From the NCBI GenBank assembly GCA_001466705.2, contig LATX02000165.1:186001-250000 (forward strand): DNA of 64,000 bases, in the 5' to 3' direction. A program made the translations under genes and the position numbers. Of the stretch, positions 44,718 through 55,166 are shown in pieces. Source of the stretch: Moniliophthora roreri. Its lineage: Eukaryota > Basidiomycota > Agaricomycetes > Agaricales > Marasmiaceae. Below the pieces are notes generated by a model. It did not search any database, was not told the origin of the DNA, and was given only the letters and a program-made list of their open reading frames with translations. Positions within the stretch are counted from its first letter, which is position 1. Every line of letters begins with the position of its first letter.

Positions 44718-44853
44718 AGGGATGTTCACGGTGAAGTAGCTACTGAGCTACTGAGGGCTACTGCGCCTTACTGCGCCTCATGTAAATTACCTAGTGCTGT
44801 CACGCTGTGATTCCCAAATTAAGAACAATAATTTCTTCTTCCCGGCGCTCATC

Positions 44854-45533
44854 ATGCCTTCGACTACATATCGGCAGGAGATTATTGAAGCATACCAGCT
44901 CTTCATGCTCATCCGCCTTGTAACTCTCTATCTATACCGACTCCGAGCCCCAGATCCAGAACTGGAATGGCAGCTATTACTTGCTGATTTACGAACCCTT
45001 CTCCACCTTCACACCACTCATGTCCTTTGTCCTGGGTCTCCTGTTCCTAAAGTATCCCAATTTCGGCTCCTCCAGAAGTATGCTGCAGACCCTTGCCATT
45101 ATTCCTGGTTTGAGGACATGGTTCGGGTCTCTCCATATGTTTTCAACTTCATCCTCAATATGATCTCTGATCATGTCATTTTTACCAACAACTCAAACCA
45201 GTTGCAAGCACCAATTGAGCTCCAGTTAGCTATTACTCTTTATTGCCTTGGACATTATGGGAACAGTGCTGATGTTCGGGGTGTTGCTTGCATGTTTGGG
45301 TGCTCAGAGGGACTTGTAGCCAAAGCAACTGATCGTTGCTTTGAGGCAATTGATGCACTTCATGACTTGTTTGTCTGGCCACTTACAGAGGAGGAGAAGG
45401 AGATTGAGAAGCAGTAGATGAGAGATCAGCTAGGAATGGAGAGGAATCTGTGGTGTGAGGGTTATATGATGTATGATGGGACAATTGTTGTCCTGTACCG
45501 TCAGCCTAGCCATCAAGGGCAAGGTTACTACAC
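44854..45533 (+). pseudogene. Harbinger transposase, N-terminal half
   Basis: From ATG 44,854: a helical N-terminal region, then PIELQLAITLYCLGHYGNSA (about 45,217), FGCSEGLVAKATDRC (helix-turn-helix-like), WPLTEEEKEIEKQ, an in-frame TAG at 45,415-45,417, and WCEGYMMYDGTIVVLYRQPS, where DGT carries the first Asp of the DDE_Tnp_4 triad. The remaining catalytic Asp and Glu are absent because the reading ends at the N (45,534). Confidence 0.7.
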
Positions 45534-45534
45534 N
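45534..45534. other. Ambiguous base between the two Harbinger ORFs
   Basis: Single N in TACACNACAC at the point where transposase sequence stops making sense. Confidence 0.9.
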
Positions 45535-45735
45535 ACACACCACTGGTTCCTCATTACCATCTTCAGTTCCAATAATCTTTTTCCGAATGTATGGGCGCTC
45601 AATAATGGTGAGAAGTTGATGAATAAGTTCGTCGGTCCAATTGATAGGCGGGAGAGCAGGATGAGCCTTGCGGTTACTTGTTGGCTTCGTGTCGGCTGGT
45701 GTGTCACCATCATTCTTCTTCTTGCGACGACCCAT
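45535..45735 (-). pseudogene. Myb/SANT-like DNA-binding ORF of the Harbinger element, N-terminal part
   Basis: MGRRKKKNDGDTP basic start followed by INWTDELIHQLLTIIERPYI, resembling the first helices of a Myb/SANT-like (trihelix) domain that brings Harbinger transposase to the ends. Truncated at the N after about 67 residues. Confidence 0.5.
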
Positions 45736-45911
45736 AGGCTGAACGTGTGAGAGAGCCCAGAACTTGAAGGTGTCAATACAGCGTCGTGGAAGAGACTCGC
45801 GTTACTCGTGTTACTATTCTGTGACTAGTATGTGACTCTAGTGTGACTACAGTACGTACAATGTGCATTAGCCTTCAGTAGCTCAGTAGCTACTTCACCG
45901 TGAACGTCCCT

Positions 45912-46410
45912 ACTGTCACGATTATGACCGGCGACTCCGCGGGACGCCGTCAACATCTTGCGTGCTTGATGCATGCTCTGCTCAATAACACTCCGTCAGC
46001 CATATTCGTACCACACAAGCGATCAGTCAAATCCAAGTTACTCTCAGGTATGGTTTATCCTTTTTCTAAGATAAAGCCGAACATACAGCGAATTCAGAAT
46101 GGGCGTTTCATCGAACACGGGCAGAATTGTTTGGGGGGTTCCAGGAAGAGGCAATACTATGGTACGCGTTTGGCTGATGTCTTCAACCAAATTATAATCG
46201 TTGACTACTCATGGTTCTGGACAGGAAGGACTTCTAAAGACGATGGTCAAAATTGACCCCGCTTTGTCAGACTGCAAATGAAGCTAATACTTTCGAATAT
46301 GGGGTGCTCGGAGAAGGACAGGATCGCTCGAGGGAGGATGTGCTGATGGCCTCGTCGAACTTTCGGGTGCGTTTGCAGACTTTTGCTTCTCCAACCCCGT
46401 ACTGACTTTT
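45912..46410 (-). pseudogene. Left part of duplicated block A (unrecognised minus-strand gene)
   Basis: Bases about 46,100-46,410 are similar to 50,280-50,590 in the same orientation. On the minus strand both read short related peptides (EDIGQTRT-like; TSSLEQS-like). I do not know the family. The Harbinger element abuts its left side. Confidence 0.4.
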
Positions 46411-46414
46411 TTTT

Positions 46415-47280
46415 TTGCAAGGTCTACAATGGGTCATTGGGCATTTGGGCATGACTGTTGTTCGTTCGTCTGGAACTGCTCATGGTCTATGTGCAGGGAA
46501 ACCCTGCCCGCTTGGTCATACATCACCCCGAGTGCGTTCAAGCGTTGGGCTTCCTCGCCGTCGGATATCTGCCTCCACCTCCATCGGGAGCAAAGTTCGA
46601 CCTGAACGTATGCAAACAACGTACCAAGAAAGTATTGGGACACGAAGCCTTTGGCTATCATGAGTTCTTTTCTGCGTCTGATGCAGACGAGGTGACGGTG
46701 GTCAATGTTCGTCTCCCGGTTCACCTCTCCGATTCTGAGCTGACATTCGACTTCAGCTCAAAACCATGCTAAATGTGAAATTTCCTGCCGACTATGAGAT
46801 ATGGAGGACCGATGTCATCCCAATAGGCTCGTACCGTGCTAGTCTTACGTCGGGACCAGCATGTCCACCGGCTGAATGGAAGTCTCCACAAGTTCGTACT
46901 TTTTCGCTGTCTTTCCTTCACAATCTCGAAAACTTACTGCTTACCCTGATAGGAACGGGCACAAATCACCGCGGCTCTCACGAAAGGGCGGCCTCGAAGC
47001 ACCAAGCTGTTATTCAAAGTTCAAACTAGTAGAATCTAGATTGGAGATGATCAGTGTACGTATCGTTTACTCGTCTTGTTTTCTCATACTGAGACCTTCG
47101 CTCGTAGAGATAACGTCGGAGGAAAAGGATCTTCCGAAGATACCGATCTTCTTTGGCGATGCTCTGAAGGATCCCGTTGCGAGAGAAGGACTCTTCTTAT
47201 ACGCTTTCGGCCTTCCCGAGAGTTCGCTGAACGGGGAGAATGTGACAGGGAGATCGTTCATGCTGTTATCGGTGATTTGA
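46415..47280 (+). pseudogene. Epoxide-hydrolase-like alpha/beta hydrolase, copy A, truncated
   Basis: Similar along its length to the right part of copy B (51,440-52,372). Readable blocks: ARLVIHHPECVQALGFLAVG (46,508), PPPPSGAKFDLNVCKQRTKK (46,570), FGYHEFFSASDADEV (46,646), FPADYEMWRTDVIPIGSYRA (46,780). The 5' half with the HG oxyanion motif is missing. An 8-bp duplication (GGGCATTT) breaks the nucleophile elbow, the frame shifts at about 46,985, and the C-terminus lacks the catalytic-His block (AGHWLMF in copy B). Confidence 0.65.
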
Positions 47281-47484
47281 GTGGATGATGTTGGAATGAA
47301 TAGTTCCTTTTGTTACACGCCTTCGGAATCTGCAGCGGCGGATATAAGGGCCTGCATACAAGTGGAGGAGCGCATGCTGAATCGTTGCATCCAAGAAATC
47401 GAACGGCTGCATCAGGCATTAGATCTACTGGAGAAGGAATGGGTGATTGGAGTGCTTTCGAGAACTACTGGTATTGGTTCTTGA
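47281..47484 (+). CDS. Short ORF, possible F-box protein start
   Basis: Reads SAAADIRACIQVEERMLNRC then IQEIERLHQALDLLEKE, a helical heptad pattern like the N-terminal coil of many fungal F-box proteins, but no F-box follows. It may be a remnant or chance. Confidence 0.25.
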   Translation: MDDVGMNSSFCYTPSESAAADIRACIQVEERMLNRCIQEIERLHQALDLLEKEWVIGVLSRTTGIGS

Positions 47485-47991
47485 AACCTGGATGAAGTGG
47501 ACCTTCATCCTGGACGTTCTGGACACAAGGTCCGATACGTGGTCGTTATGGAAATGGACTCGCCTTTGTTGGAGGTGACAAGCCGGTTCACTCCCCGAGT
47601 GACACTAGTCTTATCTTGGAGTCAGGATCCACCATGAACGAGTCATGACTAGTGATATAGATCAGCTGCTATCAATTCGAAGACCGGCACTGAACTTTCT
47701 TCACTGGGTATCCATCCATGTCCTGCACCTTTCTGCTGCCACTAGATGGTTGTAGATGGTTCGTGCGGCCTGCTATCAGCAGCAGCCTCTCATTTCCCCG
47801 ACGCGGCTGCGAAACTATCCTGGTACTCGTTCTTTGGGTCAAGGGTTTATCATTAATCATATCCCGGGCATTCTCATGTATCATCCATCATGTCCTGGGT
47901 ATTCTCATGTGGCCGACCAATTGCTGTGGTATACGTCAGGTGCTGTCGTTTTTAAGTTGAAACCAGCCACTCTAAACCAAGGACATTCACC
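47485..47991. other. Downstream part of block A and presumed promoter of the WD40-like gene
   Basis: Bases about 47,580-47,850 resemble 52,440-52,720. A short imperfect tandem (GGGCATTCTCATGT / GGGTATTCTCATGT, about 47,866-47,910) lies about 100 bp before the WD40-like start. Confidence 0.45.
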
Positions 47992-49594
47992 ATGCGTACC
48001 TTTTACCTTGTTATCCCTCTCGCTTTTCTCGCTCATGCCTGCCAAGGCCAAGTTGGCGGCCCAGTGATTGAAGCAGTTCCACCTCCCCAAATACCAGTCA
48101 TCCAGTGGTCCAAGGCCTCTCGAACTAACTATTCGGGTTCTGCCATATTTCTGCCAGGACATCCAAAGCGAAGAGGAGAGGAATCAGCCTGTATGCAGAT
48201 TCCACAGGGGCAGTGTTCTGACGACGAGCCTGTCCGTCAGGCAGAACATATAGCTATCAGCAAAGATGGCAGTCTTTTGGCGGTTTCGGAGCTGCATAGC
48301 AGCGAGATCCTCATATACGAAACAGCGACAATGAAACTCAGACAAGTTTTGGATGCCAGGCATGGAGAGAACACTATCTACAACCTCGTGTTTACCGGAG
48401 GTCCACGACCAAAGCTGGTTGTGGATTCTTTTGGCGGCTCTCAACGTGTATCACTTCATCAAAGGATTTCCAAAATCTTCGACCTGGATGAAGAACTGGA
48501 TAAGCGCACCGGTTTGGAAGTGGCGATTGCGGGGACTTTCGAAGCTATCTATGGGGTCACGGAGGAATACATGCCTTGGGGCAAGGAGTATCTCTCCAGA
48601 AACATGGTATCGAACCTGGTTTCGGAGGTACGATTCCAGAAGGACCTAGCGGAGGGAAAGGTTCTTCTTGGCTCTACCTCTGAGCGTGTGTTGAGCCACG
48701 ATGGCACCTTCGCTATCTTCCTAAACTACCCCTACAACATAACGATCGTTGATTTCATTCGGGACGTACCTCAGGAGCGCTTCAGCATTCCTTTCACATA
48801 CAAGGAACATCGACCGATCTTCCCCACGGTTCAACTATACCCGAAGCCTTCGGTGGCCAATCGTTCGTTTGTCGCTGTACTGCTATTGGACGAGCGGAAA
48901 CTACATATCTTGGACGCACAGACTGGGGATATAGAGAATGTATTCCCGCTCCCCGATGACGTTCAGACAACTGACCACGGTCGAGGCTGGCGTGGAGGCC
49001 ATCGTTTTCTCCCCTGATGGAAGGTTTGCCGCCATACCAGGGGGCTTCATACGAGGACCACAAGTTGTATGGGAAGTTGAGAGTGGTGCCGTCGCATACT
49101 CTATTCCATTGGATGGATCAGAAGTTGAACCGTATCAGGATGTATCTTTCTCCCCGAATGGCAAATCCTTGCTGCTTACCACTCAATCGTACACTATCGA
49201 AGGAGACCAAGCCTCCGTCTCCGTGTATGATGCGATGTCTGGCAAGAAGCTACACGACTGGAATGTGACGGACCTCATTTCTCGGGCTACCCCTGCGCGT
49301 GAGGAGTTTGGTACCGACCAACTCAGCTACTACCGGATGACTTCAGGGACTTTCCTGCATAGTGCAAACGGTTTCGTTGTTACGAGTATTATGGACGGGA
49401 GTATTGCGTTATATGATCCCAGCACAAACCGAGAGGGATGGCTACCGTCTCCAAAGATAGATACCAATGATACTGGAACGGATGGCCTGTGGATATCAAT
49501 GAGAGCACCAGAAATTACTCTTTCTCCTGATGGAAAAACACTGTACAGCGTAGACGTCGATGGGAGAATTCGGGTTTGGAAATTGGATGATTAA
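47992..49594 (+). CDS. Secreted WD40-like beta-propeller protein (one frameshift)
   Basis: The ATG at 47,992 opens a classic signal peptide (RTFYLVIPLAFLAHACQG, cleavage after about residue 20), so the product is probably secreted. Repeat-like blades follow: HIAISKDGSLLAVSELHSSE...LIYET (about residues 80-115), VEAIVFSPDGRFAAIPGG, VSFSPNGKSLLLTTQS, and near the end LSPDGKTLYSVDVDGRIRVW, with the SPDG...WD-like pattern of WD40/YVTN propellers. The first frame reads to 49,015; the matching second frame starts by 48,938 and ends TAA at 49,594, so a one-base change at about 48,965-48,985 breaks the gene or is a sequence error. About 530 residues when joined. It lies between the duplicated blocks A and B. 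Confidence 0.7.
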
Positions 49595-49619
49595 GCTGTT
49601 GTAGTTCGCAAAAGTCCCT

Positions 49620-50700
49620 CCTATTATGCTATCTTTCCCATTTCACAGAATGCCATCTTCAAGACTCAAGTTGTGTGTAATCGTATGTAGAAGATGGTGC
49701 GATGCCCCTGTATATAATCAATGCTGGAGGGTAACTCTGTCATTTTGTCTCTGTCAAGGACCAGAGTTTGGGGATGGGTCCCGTTCGAAGTTTACCCTAC
49801 ACTTGACGAGGCGGTGCGTTTGTTCTTCTCCTGCATAGTGTTGACTGTTGCCCTTCGGAATGTCAATCGTTGTAGAACCTTGACAATCCGAGTTTTTGAT
49901 AGAGTAAGTGTCTCACGACCGGTGATGACTACATTGCTCTCAGAGTCAACCACCATCATCAAAGTAACCCCTCGTGCGTCTGCAACGTTGATCCACAAAT
50001 GCTGATAGTTGGTAGGCGAGATACCGTATCTGGAACGCCAGTCTCCCTCAATACCATGACATTCGTGCTGCAAAGCTTTACCGAACAATCAGCAAATCTA
50101 CGTTATGTGCTCTCAGGCGTGTTGATCTTCTTCTCAATATTGTCGCAAGCTCAACTAGATCCATAGACCCTTTTGGACAAGTATGGCCGCAAAAAGACAT
50201 GAAAGGACTCGTGCAGGAAATGTTCCGATTCGATTCTACCTGACCGGAGGCTGCATACAATGATTTTGGAATGGTCATTTCGTTGAACGCGGTTTCTGGG
50301 GTAGAGGCTGTACTGTGGTACGTGTCTGGCCGATGTCTTCAAGTGGAATTGAAAATGCTGACTGTCTATGGTCCCACCAACAGAAAAAAACCTATGAAGA
50401 GGGTCGAAAACTACACTTTACCCCGTCAGATTGCGGACGAAGCTGATACATTATGAGGCGGAGTACAAAAGGGCGGGATTGCTCGAAGGAAGACGTGTTG
50501 GTAGCATCACGACGATACCAGAGAGCGCTGAGTGACCTCTGTAAACCTTTGAGTGCGTTCGCTCCTCCAACTCTGTACTGACCTTCTCTGATAAGATCTC
50601 GTCCTGCAATGTTAGGAAGGCGCTTTAGAATTCTGAAGCAGATTCGCAGCCGGCCGACAATGGGAGGTCTATTGCAGCCAGTACATAAGTGCAACCCTTA
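49620..50700 (-). pseudogene. Unrecognised minus-strand gene, block B copy
   Basis: Several open segments on the minus strand (50,694-50,392; 50,278-50,078; 50,088-49,792) with possible short introns between them; the last has GIEGDWRSRYGISPTNYQHL and ITGRETLTLSKTRIVKVLQR. The part at 50,280-50,590 is related to 46,100-46,410. No family recognised. Confidence 0.35.
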
Positions 50701-52720
50701 TGCAGCTCAGAAATGCCAAATTATCCGCCTGGACTATGCCTCTGTCGTTTTCGGTTACTATGTTCGTTTGGGAAGGGACGGACATAATCAGCTTACCACG
50801 AAGAAGCTCGGTGACTATCAGCCGTACCACAGCGCACGTACGTTCACATCTCTCGTTGGATGAACGAAGAAATCATGATTTCTATACAGACTTCCATTAC
50901 AAAGCGGGTGCGAATATGCGGGTATGCGAGATAGGCTTCCTGGTTATTCTGGGAAGGTTCGGGGCTTGCTTCTCTGCGAAAGTATCCAAATCCAATTATC
51001 ACCTTGACTCTGGGCTACAAATGCCTTTGTAATGCATTTCGCTGGGTATAAGAAGGCAGGCAGTCAAGACGGAAGAGCACTGCATACACCCGATGGACAC
51101 GATTTCCTACAGGACCGTCCAAACCTCCCGTGGCATGACCTATCACTACTACTTCTTGTCACCTCGACAGGAAGGTGGCAAGATGCTGCTGCTTATCCAT
51201 GGCTTCCAGGACTCCTCATTCAATTGGCATCACCAGGTTGGTCTCCTTCCTATCGAATGACCGCACTCTCGACAAAATTCTCTCTCTAGGTTACGTATCT
51301 CGAAGAACGAGGCTATGGGCTCATCGTACCAGATATGCTAGGCTACGGTGGCTCTTCGGAGCCTACTGATCCCAACGCTTACCGACATAGTCTGATCGCC
51401 AATGATCTCAAAGACATCCTCGATGCCGAACATATTCAGCAGGCTATTGTCATTGGGCATGACTGGTACTGTTCTATTCTCGTCTCGTTCGTCTGGAGAC
51501 GCTCATGATCTATACCAAAGGGAACCCTAGCAACTGCTCGCTTGGTCACATACCACCCCGAGCGTGTTCAGGCCTTGGGCTTTCTTACTGTGGAATACTT
51601 ACCCCACCTCCACCAGGAGCAAAATTCGACCTAAACGCATGCAACGAGCGTACCAAGAAAGGATTTGGGTACGAAGTCTTTGGCTATTGGGAGTTCTTCT
51701 CTGCATCTGATGCAGGCGAGGTGACGAGGGCCAATGTTCGCCTCCCAGTTCGCTTCTCTCTGAGTTTGAGCTGATATCCGACTCGAATTCAGTTTGAAAC
51801 CATGTTCGATATATTTTTTCCTGCCAACTATGAGATGCGGAAGACCGATTTTATCCCAGTAGGTGCGTACCGTGCTAGTCTTACGTCGGGGAAGGTGTAT
51901 CCACCGGCTGAATGGATTTCTCCGCAAGTTCATACCTTATCGCTCTCTCTCCTTCATAATCCCGAAACTTACTACCTAATTTAACAGGAACGAGCACGGA
52001 TCACCGAAACCCTTCAAAAGGGCGGCTTCGAGGCACCAAGCTGTTACTATAAAGTTCAAACTAGCGGAAACCAGACTGAGGATGCCCAGCGTAGGTATCG
52101 TTTACTCGTCTCATTTTCTCATACTGACACGCTCGCTCGTAGAAATATCATCCGAGAAACGGGATTTTCCAAAGATACCAATCTTCCTTGGCGATACTCT
52201 GAAGGATCCTGCTGCGAGAGAAGAACTCATCTTGTGTGCTTTCGGCATACCCGAGAGCCCGCTGACGGGAGAGAATGTGACCAAGAAAGCATTTCATGCT
52301 GGACATTGGCTGATGTTCGAGAAGCCGAATGAAGTCAGCGAGGCGTTGAATGGATGGTTGGAGAGCTTTTGAGTAGTGCGATCGTTGATTTATCAGGACT
52401 GAATGGAGCATTTCGAATACTTTGACCCTTCATTCGTCGCCCTTCTTGCAAATGACAAGCCGTATCATTTTCTCCCGCCATCGCTTTTGAGCGTTACTCG
52501 CCTCATCCTGGGAATCTGGCATAAACGAGTCATGACCAGTGATGAAGTTCAGTTGCTTTAAAGACCGGCATCGAACTCCATTCACTGGGTATTCATCTAT
52601 TTCTTGCACCTTCCTTCTGGCGCCCGACGGTTATAATCACATTAACAGCCTCTCATTCCCTCGAAATGGGCTCCATGTTATCCTCGTACCCATTCCTCGA
52701 GATCAAGCGCCTGTCACCTA
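50280..52720 (+). repeat. Segmental duplication, block B
   Basis: Direct, not inverted, relative to block A, and about 2.4 kb downstream of it. The WD40-like gene occupies the space between. Confidence 0.7.
51093..52372 (+). CDS. Epoxide-hydrolase-like alpha/beta hydrolase, copy B, near-complete
   Basis: Soluble epoxide hydrolases open epoxides through an Asp-ester intermediate. Exon 1 (51,093-51,236) holds the oxyanion motif LLLIHGFQDSSFNWHHQ. Exon 2 (51,290-51,465) holds YGLIVPDMLGYGGSS and the nucleophile elbow AIVIGHDW. Later exons hold ARLVTYHPERVQALGFLTVE, the cap region FGYEVFGYWEFFSASDAGEV, FPANYEMRKTDFIPVGAY, KGGFEAPSCYYKVQ, and the C-terminal KAFHAGHWLMFEKPNEVSEA with the catalytic His. 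Introns are about 50 nt. Two one-base problems remain: the exon 2/3 joint near 51,521 and a short C run at about 51,600. They may be true damage or read errors. Ends TGA. Confidence 0.7.
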
Positions 52721-53194
52721 CGTTGTGATGGAGATGGACGTATCCTTGGTGGTGCACTTCAAGTGCTGCGTATGCAGAAGGCACGTGTGCCGCTTCTATC
52801 AGTGTGAAGATCATGTCGTGCTCGCAAATCATACACGTTTCCAACACTTCGCTGTCCATAGATTAGTGTACTCGTACAATACGCCACTTTACGCCTTTCA
52901 ATTCACCTAAATAAACTGGGAATGCCGTTCATGGCCGAACCAGCTGTAAACCCAGAAAACCCAGGATGCCTTGGGGGTTTTGGAAACTCTTCACATGTCC
53001 GCTCAGTGCCTTGTACTATAGACGACGGTCTAGAGCAAGCAGGGAACTTTGCGCCCACGGAACGCTCATCGTTTAGAGATCAAACACATTCAACCAAGAG
53101 ACAAAATTGAAGTACATCTTGGAACTATGTACGTAGCATGGCAGTCATACTGCCAGATTACGAGTCCGGGACCTTTGTGCCAACACATTCCAAA
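52373..53194. other. End of block B and intergenic DNA
   Basis: 52,440-52,720 is the tail of the duplication. The plus-strand frame 53,138-53,467 is the antisense of the secreted-protein gene and was left out. Otherwise nothing recognised. Confidence 0.45.
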
Positions 53195-53933
53195 TTAGAA
53201 ACCGAGGGTAGCGAGAATGAGACCCCAGCTAATGGATTTCAACAGCAGTGCGACATCGACCAAACTATTTTCCCAGTCAGTAACGCGTTATCAAGAGGGG
53301 AGCCGACTCACAGAATTGCAACAAGCTTCAAGATTCCAGCCAAAAGGAGCTCAACACTCAACAAAAGTTTGTTGACAATGATCTGCAGGGTGATCAAAAG
53401 ACCACCGACAATGGGAAGTTTGATTCCAAGGAGAAGAAGTTTGTTGATGATTTTAACCAAAACCTAACAAGAATGTGAGCACGCCGTTGGAGGAGGTTAA
53501 GAATGTGACATACAATAAGAATGCCGGCAATGACTTTAGCCAGCTCGTCCTTGTTGTGAGGCTTTCCGTCTCCGCCTTTGGCATTGAAAGCAGTGAGATC
53601 AGCGTCGGCGGTCGAAAAGGCATCCGTGAGCTGGCTGATAAGAGGAGCAACATTGGCATCAGTGACAGAGCCGCTGTCGAGCAAGGCATCTGTAAACAGC
53701 TTGTGTTAGACATCGACGACTGACGTTTGAATGGAAAGTGTGAACACCGTACCGAGCTGAGGAAGGATTGAGTCGGTAGATGCCTTCAAGTTGGCGAAGA
53801 CGGCTTCAATACTGTCAGCCTGTTGGCGTTTCGCAACCTCGTTGCCACCTGCGGCGGCGACGAGATTAGCATAGGTAACGAGACCGAGAGTGAGGAAGAC
53901 AAGGAAGAATGAGACGATGCGAGAGGAGAACAT
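53195..53933 (-). CDS. Small secreted protein, four exons, about 192 residues
   Basis: Exons on the minus strand: 53,933-53,753; 53,689-53,514; 53,463-53,312; 53,264-53,195 (TAA). All three introns (63, 50 and 47 nt) are GT-AG, and the 181+176+152+70 nt join to 193 codons without a stop. The start MFSSRIVSFFLVFLTLGLVT is a signal peptide; AAGGNEVAKRQQ contains a Lys-Arg Kex2-type site. The body has an amphipathic block (SILPQLDALLDSGSVTDANV) and a strongly hydrophobic Leu/Ile-rich C-terminal half (KLLLLGIKLPIVGGLLITLQ...LLLAGILKLVAILLVDV). It resembles a family of secreted Agaricomycete proteins of unknown function. An in-frame ATG at 53,957 is less likely because it is only about 20 bp from the TATA box. 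Confidence 0.82.
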
Positions 53934-53973
53934 TGCGAAATGCTGCTGCTGCTCCACATTCGAGTACCCATCA

Positions 53974-53983
53974 GCTTTTATAT
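53974..53983 (-). promoter_or_regulatory. TATA-like box of the secreted-protein gene
   Basis: CATATAAAAG on the minus strand, about 42 bp before the ATG at 53,933, a normal distance allowing for a short leader. Confidence 0.5.
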
Positions 53984-54869
53984 GCCTTCAAGCAGGCCGT
54001 GTTTGACATGAAAAAGAGTGCAATATTTTGAGACGATGACGAGTGAAAACTTTGAGAAGAGGCAAGTCAAAAGATACGTACATATGACTGAATCGCTTGG
54101 GCACTGTCATCACGATGAATGATCATAGAATGAATGGGTTTGAATGATGTCCCCAGGGCAGTCATTGGGGATTGAGTCGTAATGCGTCATAGGAGAGCGG
54201 AGAACTTGATTTATCTTCCCACAAGCATAGAAAAAGATGATGGCGTCGTTTTCATGCTGTCAAGCCAAAGTCGCGGGGCACGGATGAGGCCATATCGCAC
54301 AAGGAAGACAATTAATTGCGCACTACTACAGCTTTTTCGAGTAAAATAATTTCTGCCAATGAGGACATCTTGAGAGAACTGCTAGGCGAGGTGCAACGCT
54401 CGAGATGCAACGAGTGATGGCCTCTCCCGAATGCCTTCGAGATTTGGACTAGGCGCTGTATTCCAGCTCCTTTGCTCGTTGTAGATGTATTTTATCAGCG
54501 GGCCAGGCATCAGTGTGACCCCGCTACAAATTTCTCGCTCCACTGAGGTTGGCAGATTTCGCATACAAGAAAAGTTCCGACGTCAAACAGATTCTTGATA
54601 AATGACATTCTGAATGAAAAGATAAGCCTCCAGAAGCTTAGGAATATAATGAGAATGACACCCTCTCATATTGCAGCACAATAGCGAACACCGCTGAATT
54701 TTGCATTGTTTCAAGCAGGATCCTGCCAAGAATCAGCTGCATTGAGATTTGATAACAGGCAGGCTCCGCATGGTGACCTTATTATCAGTAATAATCCTTT
54801 TACGGACCATGTAGATGGACAGAGACAAGAGAAGCACTCATTGAAGGCTAGGTCTACAGGTGAGGCAAG
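53984..54869. other. Intergenic, nothing recognised
   Basis: CpG-containing, non-repetitive DNA without a coding frame that I trust. Confidence 0.5.
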
Positions 54870-55166
54870 TCACTGAGTTCGGTGCTGGAGACCCAAGCCT
54901 GTGATCTGCTCCTTCAAGATGCAGCCCAAGAATTCCCTCTCTTTAATATTCAGCCAATTGTCTTTGTTTTTGTTCCTCCGTGTGATGGCATCTTGGTCTT
55001 GGGGAGCTCGAGGCCTTGGGCCCGAGTCCGGAGGGAGAAACGAACCGTGGAGGCAAATGAGGCCGTCGAGGGATCGAGGAGAGGAGAGGGAAAGGTCCCG
55101 CGGGTATTGAGGCAGCGCGAGCACGGAAATTGCGGAAAATAAGAGCGTCGAGGTTGAGTGTAGCAT
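54870..55166 (-). CDS. Possible small secreted protein
   Basis: 98 residues; MLHSTSTLLFSAISVLALPQ is a plausible signal peptide, then a Ser/Pro/Arg-rich region. A TATA-like TTATAATACC lies about 100 bp upstream. No partner exon identified beyond its stop, and the C-terminal half may run into an intron. It could be chance. Confidence 0.3.
   Translation of the reverse strand: MLHSTSTLLFSAISVLALPQYPRDLSLSSPRSLDGLICLHGSFLPPDSGPRPRAPQDQDAITRRNKNKDNWLNIKEREFLGCILKEQITGLGLQHRTQ

Larger units (their letters stand above)
44718..45911 (+). mobile_element. PIF/Harbinger-type DNA transposon, internally deleted or gapped
   Basis: Inverted repeats AGGGATGTTCACGGTGAAG...(about 40 bp, 44,718-44,760) and its complement at 45,872-45,911, with two or three mismatches. 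The flanking 3-bp duplication is ACT (44,715-44,717; 45,912-45,914); TA alone is the alternative reading. Inside, the 5' half of a Harbinger transposase (plus strand) meets the 5' part of a Myb/SANT-like ORF (minus strand). Harbinger elements typically carry exactly these two genes. An N at 45,534 marks where they meet, so the missing middle is either a natural deletion or a collapsed assembly gap. Confidence 0.8.
46100..47850 (+). repeat. Segmental duplication, block A
   Basis: Three collinear segments match block B: 46,100-46,410 / 50,280-50,590; 46,440-47,230 / 51,440-52,270; 47,580-47,850 / 52,440-52,720. Block A lacks about 850 bp present in B between the first two (the hydrolase 5' half), replaced by a T run at about 46,408. 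Divergence is substantial, so the duplication is old. Confidence 0.7.

Noticed and set aside
44715..45914. Tc1/mariner assignment of the 44.7-kb element from a TA flank
   Set aside because: TA flanks are possible, but the ORFs match Harbinger (DGT block plus Myb/SANT-like partner) and ACT gives the 3-bp duplication expected of that group.
53138..53467. 109-residue plus-strand open frame
   Set aside because: It is antisense to exons 3-4 of the secreted-protein gene, whose splicing is fully consistent.
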